From positions 1,164,501 to 1,228,500 of the forward strand of contig RPFO01000017.1 in NCBI GenBank assembly GCA_009746045.1: a stretch of 64,000 nucleotides of DNA, given 5' to 3'. This DNA is from Mesostigma viride. Lineage: Eukaryota > Streptophyta > Mesostigmatophyceae > Mesostigmatales > Mesostigmataceae. This document shows, piece by piece, positions 1 to 11,071 of the stretch (its first letter is position 1; each line of letters starts with the position of its first letter). A model generated the notes under the pieces. It ran no database searches, was not told the DNA's origin, and saw only the letters and a list, made by a program, of their open reading frames with translations. The position numbers were made by a program, and so were the translations under genes.

Positions 1-1
1 C

Positions 2-642
2 GCGGAGGAGGCTGGCAGGCAACCAGGGGATCTTGTCCCTGGGCCGGACCGCATCCAGGAGTTGCAGCAGGAGCAGCGGGCGGCAGCGGAGATGGCGGCG
101 CGCATGAACAAGACGTCGGCGGGGTGGTGGCCGAGTGATGGCGGTACCACGCTGTCAAGGGCCGACGCGCCGCAACGGCCGGGGAGCGCGGTGGATGCGT
201 CGAGGCAGCGGGCCGCGGGCGTGGGCACGTGAGTTCCCTTGAGTTTGAGCATGCCTTTTTTTATTGTTTGGTCATCTAACGATAGCTTTCGTGTTGAAGC
301 CCTGGTTGCTCATCATCAACCTAATGGCCTGCTTCAATCTTCTATGTTTGCTCCCATTATAGTTGCATTCCAATTTGTCTGCGCACAAGGTTGTGTCCTT
401 CCACGAACACGTTTTCGTCCTGCCATGAACACAAATCACTGCTAAATTATTGGCTCCCAACTCCCTGTTTTTCCGTCACTTGTCCCCTGTGTACCGGCAG
501 GGGCCAGCGGGTGGCTGGCTTTGCGGGCATGGCAGCGCAAGCACCTGCCCATCTCAGGGACCCCCGTGTGCGGCCTGCGCCCTTGGTGAGCAACTTCCCG
601 TCGTCTTCGACCCGTCCGTCCAGCGCGAGTGGCTGGAAGTGA
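2..642 (+). CDS. Possible 3' exons of an unidentified gene entering from the left edge
   Basis: A GC-rich open stretch at 2-228 ends at a consensus donor (GTGAGT at 229). A good acceptor (CCGGCAG) precedes 501, and the joined frame stays open to a TGA ending at 642; a second donor-like GTGAGC at 586 could instead end that exon at 585. The first exon has a short polar, Gln/Glu/Ala-rich segment (IQELQQEQRAAAEMAARM) that could be a coiled coil. I recognise no domain. A LINE 3' tail begins about 30 bases after the putative stop, so the true 3' end may be displaced. It could also be non-coding GC-rich DNA. Confidence 0.3.
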
Positions 643-669
643 GCATCATGACCGTTCATCACCGATCAA

Positions 670-2060
670 TAAATTAATTAACTAATTAAGAACGTACCTC
701 CATCGGGAGTATATGTAACACATCAGTATCCCTGAGAAGGGGCATATATGGTTTCTGATACATTGTGAGCTACAACCTGCAGGTGGGGGGTGTAAACTGC
801 CACCTACTCTGGGTGCACAAGGTGCACCTACACCACCATGATGTATCATACCTAAAAAGCTAGGCCTGGCATGCCCGGGTGGAAGATGATAATGGCTAGA
901 CAAAGGGTAGGGCATGCATGGCGTCTCAGCACACAGTAACTCCCGGCATGGGCAAAGCATGGCTAACTACTTAATAATACAACATCGGGTGCCATCATAG
1001 GCATACATGCGTACACTGGCCGGGGCGTGGGCCGGCCACTGAGGCTAAGCTTAGCTATGCTATACACTATCTAGTTCCCCTAGGCTGGGGTGGCTGGGGT
1101 GCCGTGGGGGTCGCCTGCCATGGCTCGTGGTTAACACAGATGGCAGCGCCCCCCTCCTGGTAAAGTACCGGCCTCTTCCCGGCCTGCTGCTTACCGGAGC
1201 TGGAGGTATACGGGTCGGCCATGCTCGAGCTTCTGGCGCCGTTGTTGCTGCGCCATGGTCAAGTCGTCGTCCAGCATGTAGGAGGTCCCACGAAGTCGCT
1301 TGCGACGCTTGAGGGACTCCGGCCAGCTTATCCGCCACGGTGCATGTCAAAGGCAAGGAGCAGAGAGGACGGTCCAGCCTTAGCCCGCGAGCGGGGCCGG
1401 AAGGCGGATCACCCCTCCGGCGCGACCCCACCATGGAGAGCCATGGGGACAAGGATTATATGTTCTCAAACGCTGCAGCTAGCAAGGGTCTTGAGGGTCT
1501 CGTAGGACTGCGGCTGGTCGAAGTGCTTGATCCTGACGTTCAGGCTGCATGCGTTTGTCGAGCTAGCTCGGCGTCCTCGCGGAGGACGAGCGTGTGTTGC
1601 GCTGAGCTGTGCAGCGATGGCGGAGGTGGTGGAGGTGGTGCATTGGTTCACCAACATGGCAGCCCAGGGCTGGGTGGGAGGAGCTAGCATCGCCGGCTGG
1701 GCCAGCTGGGGCTGGCCTGGCGGCAATGTCCTTCATGCACTGCCTGCATGCATGCATGGGCGGTGAGGCCCGCGCGGTACGTGTTTTGCAGGCACTCTCC
1801 GAGATGGTGATGGCGTCATACGCGAACCGCTTGTCGATCTCGAGGAGCTGGCCGGTAGTGATGGCGACGGTGGTTGAGGTGGAGGCGAGGAGGTTGGCCG
1901 GAGGTAGCGGTGGCGGTGGTGGAGAGAAGGGGGAGCTCGGCAGATCACCGGCAGCGTGCCTCCCATGGCTGCCACATCTGCAGCGAGGGGGATCATGTGC
2001 TGCCGGCGCGCTCCGGGTCGAGGACCGCCTGGACGTACCTGGAGGGCCAGCGGGCCCCTA
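670..2060 (-). mobile_element. Degenerate ORF1-type LINE copy, minus strand
   Basis: On the minus strand this runs from ORF1-like sequence (about 1,996 down to 1,072) into a 3' UTR (about 1,060-690) and an AT-rich tail of TTAATTAA units at 670-691. Both parts match the better preserved plus-strand copies at 14.2-16.1 and 16.5-18.2 kb, including the block around an inverted 'actcccaacggagt' motif next to the tail. As in those copies, ORF1 leads straight into the 3' UTR with no reverse transcriptase between them. Confidence 0.75.
1072..1996 (-). pseudogene. LINE ORF1-like pseudogene
   Basis: Fragments in several minus-strand frames match the intact ORF1 at 14,357-15,703: 'PLAADVAAMGGTL' near 1,990, 'CTTSTTSAIAAQL' and 'IKHFDQ' near 1,640-1,530, and the C-terminal basic block (LDDDLT.AQQQRR) near 1,280-1,220. 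Frameshifts and stops separate the blocks, so no full-length product is possible. The intact relative is an RNA-binding, coiled-coil ORF1p-type protein. Confidence 0.7.
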
Positions 2061-2624
2061 GGTCAGCGCGGACCTGGACGTCGTACTGGCGCCAATTAAC
2101 GCCAAGCCAGTTTCGGTAGCCGGCACTTCTATGTACCCGGGCTAGGGCCAGTGATATCTTGTCAATCTTGAAACAGATTGCTTGATACCAGGGCGTGTGC
2201 ATGTTTCGAGCCTAACTGGCCGGGAGTGTCTAGCTAGTAAGTGATCGGACAACTATATGCTATAGTGGTGAGCACCAGTGCTGCGATCGCTCTAGCTCCC
2301 ACCATTTACGAGGAAATACCCGCAAATGGAAAAAAAACACTGAAAACTGAAAAGGTCTAGCTAGTCGATCAGTCATTACGTTAGCCATGCCATGTTTCCA
2401 AACGTCCAAGAACTGCACACGGTGCAATGGCAAAAATCCGGAGGACAGCACTTTCAATATTGTCCGGCCCATATGCATTGCATGGTCTCTTGCAGCCCAA
2501 TGCAACATCCATTAAGAAGGCCTACTAAAGAACTCGATTTGTATTAAACATTATACAACATTCTTCATCGATGATGCATGCATTCCATGCCCCCCGCTCG
2601 TAGCGCTAGCCGCATTAATTTTTA

Positions 2625-3010
2625 GAGATTAGGAGCATAACTCCGTTGGGAGTATATGTAGCACATAGCCCAGAGAAGGGGCATAATCATATGGCCTATC
2701 ATACATTCTAAGCTACTTCCTGCAAGGGTGGGAATGTAAAGGACCCTTGCTCTAGGTGCACCAGGGCACTTGCATCCCCATGATCTTCAAGCTATGCCCA
2801 GCGAAGGGGGAGCCTGTCATGGGGGGGAAGATCAGCATAGCTATACAAAAAGCTAGGGCATGGCTTCTCAGCAGAGAGTTACTCCCTGCATGGGCACAAC
2901 ATAACTAAATAAAGCTAGGCATCATCTGGAGGGTGGCTCATCATAGGCACACGTGTACATGATTAAATAAAGCGCGTGGCTTAGCTGGGATAGTGCCTCT
3001 AGCTAGCCGC
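2625..3010 (-). mobile_element. LINE 3' UTR fragment, minus strand
   Basis: This is a second copy of the 3' UTR of the ORF1-type LINE. It carries the inverted 'ctccgttgggagtatatg' block, then the 'agagaaggggcat' and 'cttcctgcaagggtgggaatgta' blocks seen next to ORF1 at 15.7-16.1 and 17.8-18.2 kb. No ORF1 is attached, so it is a 5'-truncated or fragmented insertion. Confidence 0.65.
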
Positions 3011-3108
3011 ATGCGGCAAGTTAGTGCCAGGAATCGCAACATGGTTCCCATTATCAATATCGCGCCATTGCAGTAGAATGCAGGGTAGAAGTCCTCAGGT
3101 GGAGGTTA

Positions 3109-3822
3109 TTGCCCCTAAGGATAGCCGCTGCATGTACGCCTAGTGCACACTTCGGTGCGCACTTCCTACAGGACCACGCCACCATGCCCTTTACATGCAG
3201 AAGGGTGTGTGGCAGGGCGCTGCGTGCTGTCCGGCCTTACCTGTTCATTATTGTGGTCGAATACGCAATGATTCACGTGCGCAAGCGATTTGCCCGCGTC
3301 GTAGGTATATCTGGTTGTCTCTTTGATATAGGGAACCAGCTAGGGGTGCAGATCGAGCATCATTTCTGGCATGGCGGGGCGGAAACGGAGATTCGGCTGG
3401 CGGACATCATCTATGCAGACGACACCACCCTCTTCGAGGACACTGAGCACGTGCAGACGTGGCTTGACTGCCTGGCAATTATCGAGGCCCGGCGCGTGCA
3501 GTAGGTCTTGAGGTCAGCAAGAAGACAGAGGCTCTGGCGATTGGGCTCACTCAGCCACCGCCCGCCCTCTTTCTCGTTGACGGCTCTCGAGTCCTGTATC
3601 GGGACCGCGTCAAGCTGCTGGGCAGCCTCCTCCCCAGCTGCGAGGCAGCCTGCATGATGTGGATCGACCACCGCATCTCCGGCCCTCGCCTGGCACGCTT
3701 TACGCCAATACCGGGCCCTGTGGCGCAAGCCCCTGGGCAAGATAGAGAAACAGGACCTGTTTAAGGTCCTCGTCCTCCCTGTTCTTACGTACGGGGCCGA
3801 GACGTGGCACATCACCTAAAAA
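3109..3822 (+). pseudogene. Non-LTR retrotransposon reverse transcriptase fragment
   Basis: The first frame (to 3,504) contains the reverse transcriptase active-site box in the form 'IIYADDTTLFEDT', preceded by 'PYLFIIVVEYAM', both typical of motif 4/5 of LINE polymerases. After a frameshift near 3,500 the sequence continues in other frames with 'GLEVSKKTEAL', 'VKLLGSLL' and finally 'LFKVLVLPVLTYGAETW', which are the thumb-side motifs in the right order. At least two frame breaks make it a pseudogene. The endonuclease and N-terminal RT are missing. It lies on the opposite strand to the LINE tails on its left, so it need not belong to the same element. Confidence 0.8.
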
Positions 3823-6800
3823 TGGCCTTTTTTGTTACATGGGGTCATATCTCCCACGCATATAGTCAGATCGGGGTGCCTTCCTGGACTTAAGGTCCCC
3901 CTAGGACCCTGTTCACATCACATAACTTGGGGGGCCAACTGACCTATTTTTAGCATCAAACCGTGACGTGGAAAAGGGCAAAAAACGATGTTTTCCAGGC
4001 ATATGGAGGCATAGCAGCCACACACAAGTAGTAAATGTAGTCCAATTCAGCTGGAAATGGTTATGCTTATTAATTTACATCCAAAGACAAAAACCGCCCT
4101 TAAGTATGCAATGTAGGACCAAACTATGTGCTATAATTCTGGCATACATGAGCCAAAACACCGTTTTGGTGCATTATTTCAAACTTATGAAGCCCTTGCC
4201 AGCACATATGTGGCCCAATCATGCCAGAATTCGTCACATTAATAGCACAATACTTGAATTTACACTAGAACACAAGTTGGACATATTAGGACCACTGCCG
4301 GCCCACTAAAAGTGACGGATGCAAGCAGAAATAGAGCGATTTTTGCCAAAATACTCCATATTCTGTGCCATTGTCTTGGAAAACTTTGCATTCTTCACTC
4401 AATTATCGTCATGGCTGTCATGGGATTCATATACATGCCACTGGGGCTGGATACATTAACCAACACAGACTAAAAAAGCGATCATCAAGGGACAAAATCA
4501 CCATCAATCACAGTACTTACTGGCATTCGGAACAAGCACCATAGTGCCTACAAGCCTCAAGAAGGGGAGCTTGGCTGACCAGTCGTGCCTGTCGGCTGAC
4601 CAGTCTCTTTTCTAAAGGGGCCCCGCTCGGCAGCACACACAATCTCCTTTGCAGTACTTGGCCCACTCTGCTGGGCACCCTTGCTGTGCGTGTCTAATAG
4701 CAGCTAATCCAAATATATATCTGCCAGGTGCCTCTCTGCTACATGGAAATACAAAGCGCAATCAAGGACAGCAGCGGCTTGGGCTGCTAGCTGCCTACCA
4801 TTCGATTGAGCTCAGCACCTAGCTGCTGTACAACATGATTCTGCATCAGTGCCTGTCCTAATTGCGCCCCCCCGCCCCCTTGCCATCATCGTCATGCTCA
4901 TCATAGTCTTTGGAACGTGCACTGAACTCCAACCCTTGGACAGTCCATAGGTCATTAAGAATCTGTGCATGTAATGCTATCTCTTCTCAGTTGAACTCAT
5001 CTACCACCCTCTCATGGTCGTGTCATCTCTCATGTAATCCACCTAGGTTTATCGTGGCCACTGATCTTTCAGCCCCTCCTGACATCAAAATCTGGGCAAA
5101 CACACTGTTGACATCACCCGTCCTTTTTAGCCTGCATGGCTCCTCATGTTTATCCTTATCTCATCCCTCAACACACCAAGAATTGTCTATTCATCCCCCT
5201 TGCATAGGCGGTGCATAACTGCGGCGTGATGGGGGATTGCCAAAAATAGGTGTAAAATGCATGGGATGGCACGGGGAGGCTCACACTCATCTGTTTACAA
5301 TCACACTCATGTGCTAACAATGTCCCTCTCTGCTTTTGACACTGCATGCACATGCATTTCCTACCGGCTATATCAAGCCTTTAGTGTGGTTTGGTGCATC
5401 AAGAGAAATGGCAGGTCAGCTGAGTGCATCAGACCACATTTGTGTTAAGTGTACGCTTGCAACGCTGTTTGCCCACCGCATGGAGCTCCCCTTTCGGACA
5501 GTGGCACAAGTAGCACTTACACCTTACTCCCAGCCGCTCTCCTGCCCATGCTAGCAACAAGAACAAATGCATGGTCCCCATCCCAACGTAAGGTGCATCA
5601 CATTGATGGCCCTGCCATCACCTAGCAGTGTGCCACCCCTCTCCACCTCAACCTACTCTGAAAGGCCAGGGCCCCAACAAACCTTTCAAGACATGGCACT
5701 CCTCAAAGAAGGCAACCCCTCAAAGAAGGCGAGGCAGTTTAGGTCTAGGGGGGCTTTGGGTAAGTTAAAAGATGATAGAGTTCACTAACACAGGCCACGG
5801 CAACGACAACCTGCTTCACCCGCTGCATCCATACATCACAAGCCATAAACTGCACAGCCTGGCATGATTGCCTAAGGGTCACGTGATCCAAGATGCCCTT
5901 CAGGCTCACCCCAGCACACCGGCCCATCCTCACCACCCCACTGGTCATAGTCATCTACAGTGGCATCAAACTCCTCTAGGACAGAGTGCAGTAAAGGCAA
6001 CATAGACGTCCTGACACAATTGAATAAGAACGTGGCTGCTACCTACTGCCCTTAAATAAAAATGTCGATTGCTTGCACACATACGCATTCAATTCTTCAA
6101 GCAAGCATGCTAACACCTTCACAGCACATCCCAAGGTTGACATCCATCGAGCTTTGTCAACAAGCATGACTTCCTGATGCAAACTTAGCTGTCAAGCTAG
6201 GAGGAGGAAAGCTAGGTAAAGAGGTGAGATAGACCCCCCCACAGCACCTTCCTGCACCAAAACCATGACAATATCATCCAGAGCTTGCTAAATACGTACA
6301 GCTAACCGGTAGCGGGCGACCTTGCAGTCCAGGTTCAGCGCGAACATCTCGTGTCAGCACCCGGCGGAGATGGCGGACGCGAACCCACAATGCTATAAAA
6401 GCGAGTCATAAGACTATTTCGGGGAGCGGTGAACGGCTTGGAACACCGAAGGTATGCCGCGACAAAAGCCTGAAGTTTTTCTCGGAAATACACGCCTGGA
6501 TGTGGATTAGGGCACCGTTGTCGTGCTTGTGCTTGCGTTGCGAGCAGGCAACCAGTGTTTCTTGCAGTGTCGAGCAGTAACAGATGGTGGCGCGAGAGCA
6601 ATATGTGACTTTTAAATCATGGCTACACAGCTTACACCTCCGCAGGCATGTTGGAACAAGCCCCGCCATGCCGTGAGCCGAAAAAAAGGAAGAAACGCAT
6701 CAAGCAAGGACGGTCGTAAACGTCACTGAAAACAGCAAAATCTGACCTGCCGGCAGGTAATGCAACAGCCTGGAAAATGTGATTCGTTTCTCGAAAAACT

Positions 6801-7110
6801 GATTAGCGCTCGTGAAAGTAGACTTGAAGCCCATTCGGATTCGACCTTTTGGGAATTGTGAGCTTCCAACAAACAAGTTTCCCCCACAATTAATAATCAT
6901 GCATTTTCGCTGCCAATTCCAGATCTGGCCGACACAAAAAAACAGCGTCTCAGTTTGCGAATTATTTTGACGCATGAACATACGCGAATAATATCTACCA
7001 TGCATCATCGCAAAGCAGGAGAGTTTACGCGTCGTTTGCATCCATCGCAGCGACTTAACATACATAATTGACTTTTGACTGATATTCCGGCGGACATAGG
7101 GTCGACAGCC
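3823..7110. other. Gene-free stretch, nothing recognised
   Basis: About 3.3 kb of mixed, moderately AT-rich sequence with only short open frames lacking codon structure or recognisable motifs. I saw no RNA gene, tandem array or terminal inverted repeats here. It ends at the target duplication of the giant hAT element. Confidence 0.5.
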
Positions 7111-7118
7111 ATGCGAGG

Positions 7119-7498
7119 CAGTGTTTTTTTTAGTGGCGATACACCGCCAAATGTGGCGGTGTGGCACTTTTTTTGGCAAAATGTGGCGTTGCCACCCACT
7201 TTGACAGGGCTCCCAAGAAGCCACAATTTGGCCGTGCTGTTCTACTTCGTAGTTTCGTTTCGCCACAGGGTGGCCGTGCCTGAAGTTTACTCTAGTACAG
7301 GACTACAGGTTACGCCACAATTGGCGGTGTCAGCCGGTCTTCCGGTCGGCGTTCCGCCACAAGCCTCCCTAGTACTAGACTACTACTATGAGTACTACTA
7401 TGACTGACTGACTGCATAGTGCATGTACAGTACGTAGAGCCCGGCCGGCGGCCAAGTGCCAAGTGGCAAGTGGCCCGCTGCCCGAGACCAGAGCACGG
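7119..7498 (+). repeat. hAT left terminal and subterminal region
   Basis: After the 14-bp terminal repeat come at least five GCCACA/TGTGGC cores, several paired as small palindromes such as CGCCACAATTGGCGG near 7,313. Related motifs (CGCCACAAGTGGCC, GCCACACATTGGCC) occur in the right subterminal region. Such clustered short motifs are where hAT transposases bind. The region stops at the left edge of the foldback-like insertion. Confidence 0.75.
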
Positions 7499-8245
7499 AG
7501 AGTGCACTGGGTATTTCTTATTCCGGGGCCCAATGGCCGGCGCCGCGCCAGACTCGCCCGCCTTTGGGCTTTGTGTCACACTTTGGGCGTCTTGGAATTT
7601 GGCTTTGGGCGTCTTGGAAGTTGGCTTTGGGCGTTTGCTCTTTTGGCAGATTTCTACACTACACTGGTACTACGTAAAAAAGCACAGACTGGTGCGGCGT
7701 AACATTTTTAAACTTGGTAAAATTACCGCCGCACAGCCAGCCAGAACTGGACAAGGTGATGGCCGCAAGTAGTCGTTGCTGGGCTATCGTATTTGTAGCA
7801 TGGGGCGTTTCACCGAGTCTACGGTTAGCATGATGGGGAGGATTCCTAACCTTCATTATGTGGGTTAAGTAGGGGTGCTCATGGTGGCCGGTTTCCCTCG
7901 CTTCCTTGTAAACCAGGCTCTGCGTCAAGATCACAGACGACTGGGTAAGTAGTTGTTCCAGTCTGTTCTAGTTTGTATGACGCCTGCTATTAGGCGTTCT
8001 TGTTATTGTCGTTCATCATCGCCGTGACCGTCGTGGCCAGCAGCGTGCTTTTTTTACATACCGGATGGTGTCGACTTGTTTATTGATAGCGCATTGGTGA
8101 ATATCGCTGCATGGAGGAATATCGGCTACAACCCGCGGGAAAGTGCTGGCTCCAATGTTCTTTTTGTATGCAGGATGACGGCACTGCCAAGCCGGAGACG
8201 AATATGACGCACGGTATAATGCCAGTCATTCAGACCGACTGCGCG

Positions 8246-9355
8246 ACTGGTTGTGGGATACACGTTCCTGGTTGTGGGATGTGTTCCTTGTTGTGGGATA
8301 CTTGTTCCTGGTTGTGGGATGCACGTTCCTGGTTGTGGGATAGTCGTTCCTGGTTGTGGGATGTGTTCCTGGTTGTGGGATGCACGTTCCTTGTTGTGGG
8401 ATACTTGTTCCTGGTTGTGGGATACACGTTCCTGGTTGTGGGATGTGTTCCTTGTTGTGGGATACTTGTTCCTGGTTGTGGGAAACACGTTCCTGGTTGT
8501 GGGAAACACGTTCCTGGTTGTGGGAAACACGTTCCTGGTTGTAGGATACACGTTCCTGGTTGTGGGAAACACGTTCCTGGTTGTGGGAAACACGTTCCTG
8601 GTTGTGGGAAACACGTTCCTGGTTGTAGGATACTTGTTCCTGGTTGTAGGATACACGTTCCTGGTTGTGGGAAACACGTTCATGGTTGTGGGAAACACGT
8701 TCCTGGTTGTGGGAAACACGTTCCTGGTTGTAGGATACTTGTTCCTGGTTGTAGGATACTTGTTCCTGGTTGTGGTATACACGTTCCTGGTTGTGGGAAA
8801 CACGTTCCTGGTTGTAGGATACTTGTTCTTGGTTGTGGGAAACACATTCCTGGTTGTGGGAAACACATTCCTGGTTGTGGGAAACACGTTGCTGGTTGTG
8901 GGAAACACGTTCCTGGTTGTGGGAAACACGTTCCTGGTTGTAGGATACACGTTCCTGGTTGTGGGAAACACGTTCTTGGTTGTGGGAAACACGTTCCTGG
9001 TTGTGGGAAACACGTTCCTGGTTGTGGGAAACACGTTCCTGGTTGTGGGAAACACGTTCCTGGTTGTGGGAAACACGTTCCTGGTTGTAGGATACTTGTT
9101 CTTGGTTGTGGGAAACACGTTCCTGGTTGTGGGAAACACGTTCCTGGTTGTGGGAAACACGTTCCTGGTTGTGGGAAACACGTTCGTGGTTGTGGGATAC
9201 ACGTTCCTGGTTGTGGGAAACACGTTCCTGGTTGTGGGAAACACGTTCCTGGTTGTGGGATACACGTTCCTGGTTGTGGGATACACGTTCCTGGTTGTGG
9301 GAAACACGTTCCTGGTTGTAGGATAGTCGAGCCTAGTTGTGGGATGTGTTCCTGG
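8246..9355 (+). repeat. 21-bp minisatellite, left foldback arm
   Basis: About 50 copies of a 21-bp unit, GTTCCTGGTTGTGGGAAACAC, with recurrent variants ending GATACAC, GATACTT or a shortened GATGT. Because 21 is a multiple of three and the unit lacks stops, long open frames exist on both strands (for example CGKHVPG repeated). I regard these as by-products of the array. Confidence 0.9.
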
Positions 9356-9403
9356 TCCAAATATAAAGGGGCACGGGAATTAGCGATAGCAGAGGGGGCT
9401 CGG

Positions 9404-9622
9404 GAATAACGTTAGCAGAGGGGCACGGGCACTAACGTTAGTGAAGGGGCACGGGCACTAACGTTAGCAGAGGGGGCTGGGCACTAACGTTAGTAAAGGG
9501 GCACGGGCACTAACGTTAGCAGAGGGGGCTGGGCACTATCGTTAGTAAAGGGGCACGGGCACTAACGATAGCAGAGGGGGCTGGGCACTAACGTTAGTAA
9601 AGGGGCACGGGCACTAACGTAA
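9404..9622 (+). repeat. 26-bp tandem array with TAACGTTA palindrome, left arm
   Basis: About eight units alternate between 'gggcacgggcactaacgtta' plus 'gcagag' and 'ggggctgggcactaacgtta' plus 'gtaaag', each centred on the palindrome TAACGTTA. The same array is longer in the right arm. It follows the 21-bp array after a 50-bp spacer that is also conserved in both arms. Confidence 0.85.
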
Positions 9623-11071
9623 AGTCTTTACCACAAGGGTTTGCTCACATGACGCTCGGGATCGCTTGGGACCTATTTATGGTAACGTGAGATAGGCCAG
9701 CTTTGAGAAAGCGAGGTAGTAAATCTATAACTTGGGGGAGAGGCCGGGTTTTGAGGAATCTACTACTGCATTAAACTAATTTACATAAAAACCTTTGAAA
9801 TAAATGTCTTTTTGTGAATGCATGCAGACCGTGACGTCATGGTGGGAGGTCAAAGCTCCTCTCTTGGTGTTCGGGAAGATGCCCGGACCTGCATTGAGGA
9901 CTTGACAGGTGAATCGTGATGTATGTTTTATACACATGAATAACAACCTAACAATGTTGTTGATTTGTTCGCATTTGATTGTAGTATCATTTAAGTTTTT
10001 GTAAGTTGTTCTCTACCTGAACTACATGCCGGATTGCTTTTTTGTACATGGCCATATATTTTTGCTCACAGGAAAACACACACAAATTGTCCAATACACA
10101 TGACCATGCACCCACACATGATGTCGATCGGTTCTCGGTTTGGTAGTCTCGGTAAGGTATACTTTTTTTTGTTAATTTACATATGTCAAGAATGGCACAC
10201 ACATACGCTTAGCAGAACGCGGGTTTATTACCAGGGGCGTGTTTGGCATGTTCCCAAGTCCGATAATATCTTCTTGTCTTCCTTTGTATGCATGCAGGCC
10301 CTGACCTAGAGGTAGAAGGAGCAGGTATACCGGGAAGACACCGCCACACCTGACGTGGGACGAACGAGCGCGACCTGTGCGACATCCTCCTGTGGCTCAA
10401 GTGCTGAAGAAGAGTTGCTCGCGGTTGTGTTAACCCATTCCCGATACCGATACAGATGTCCAGCACTAAAGGGCCTCTATGGAGCTTTTATTGAGAAACA
10501 CGTGGCAACTTGCACAGCGATGGAGTGTAGGGTAGAGGGTTGTAGACCCGCCCTGCGCACGCCTGTGAGGGTGCTCCGGTATGTAGTGTGCATCCTTTGT
10601 GTGTGTTATCATTAGTTGGCCTACTCACTACCAAGTGGGAGTGTAATTGTTCGTGGTGGGAGTCCTGCCTTGGATGCCGTCCGCCCCGGCAAGCCCTCCT
10701 CCAGGCAGTCAGGGGAACCACCATTGGGGGGAGGTGGCTCAATTGATGGAGGTGGTAAGCCCCTGCACCGATTGGCTAGTCGGTCGAATCCCACCAGATG
10801 ACGTAACTCTCACTGCGTAATGGGAAGCTAATTGGTGGTGGCATAGTCATGGGATGCGTAGGTCTACTTCATGATTACCCGCTATCTTACTTTGTTTTTA
10901 TCGTGGTCCTCTCTACTGCTGCAAGGGGCTCCCTACCTGTTGGGGGCGGGGGGGGCGGGTTATCTTTGTTAGTTACGCCGTCTCTCAGTGGCGTTACGTC
11001 CGTTCGATATGGACTTGCCTACAGAGGGTGGTACTGACGTGTTGATCGGGAGTTCCGGTTGAGCCTGTGAT
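9623..11071 (+). other. Unassigned interior of foldback-like element, possible exon remnants
   Basis: No clear gene. Two short stretches look exon-like: 9,828-9,908 (acceptor 'catgcag' before, donor GTGAAT after) and 10,299-10,324 onward (acceptor 'catgcag'), which join in frame as a short acidic peptide. No domain is recognisable and no supporting downstream exon is certain, so this may be chance or the remains of a gene once carried by the element. Confidence 0.25.

Noticed and set aside
8111-9409. A 432-codon open frame of CGKHVPG-type repeats, and its counterparts in the right arm
   Set aside because: Open frames occur in several frames on both strands simply because the 21-bp unit is divisible by three and contains no stop. 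The two arms differ in length and no start context or conserved flanking domain is seen.
10735-10802. tRNA-like segment ending 'ggtcgaatcccaccag'
   Set aside because: T-arm bases do not pair and no cloverleaf can be formed.
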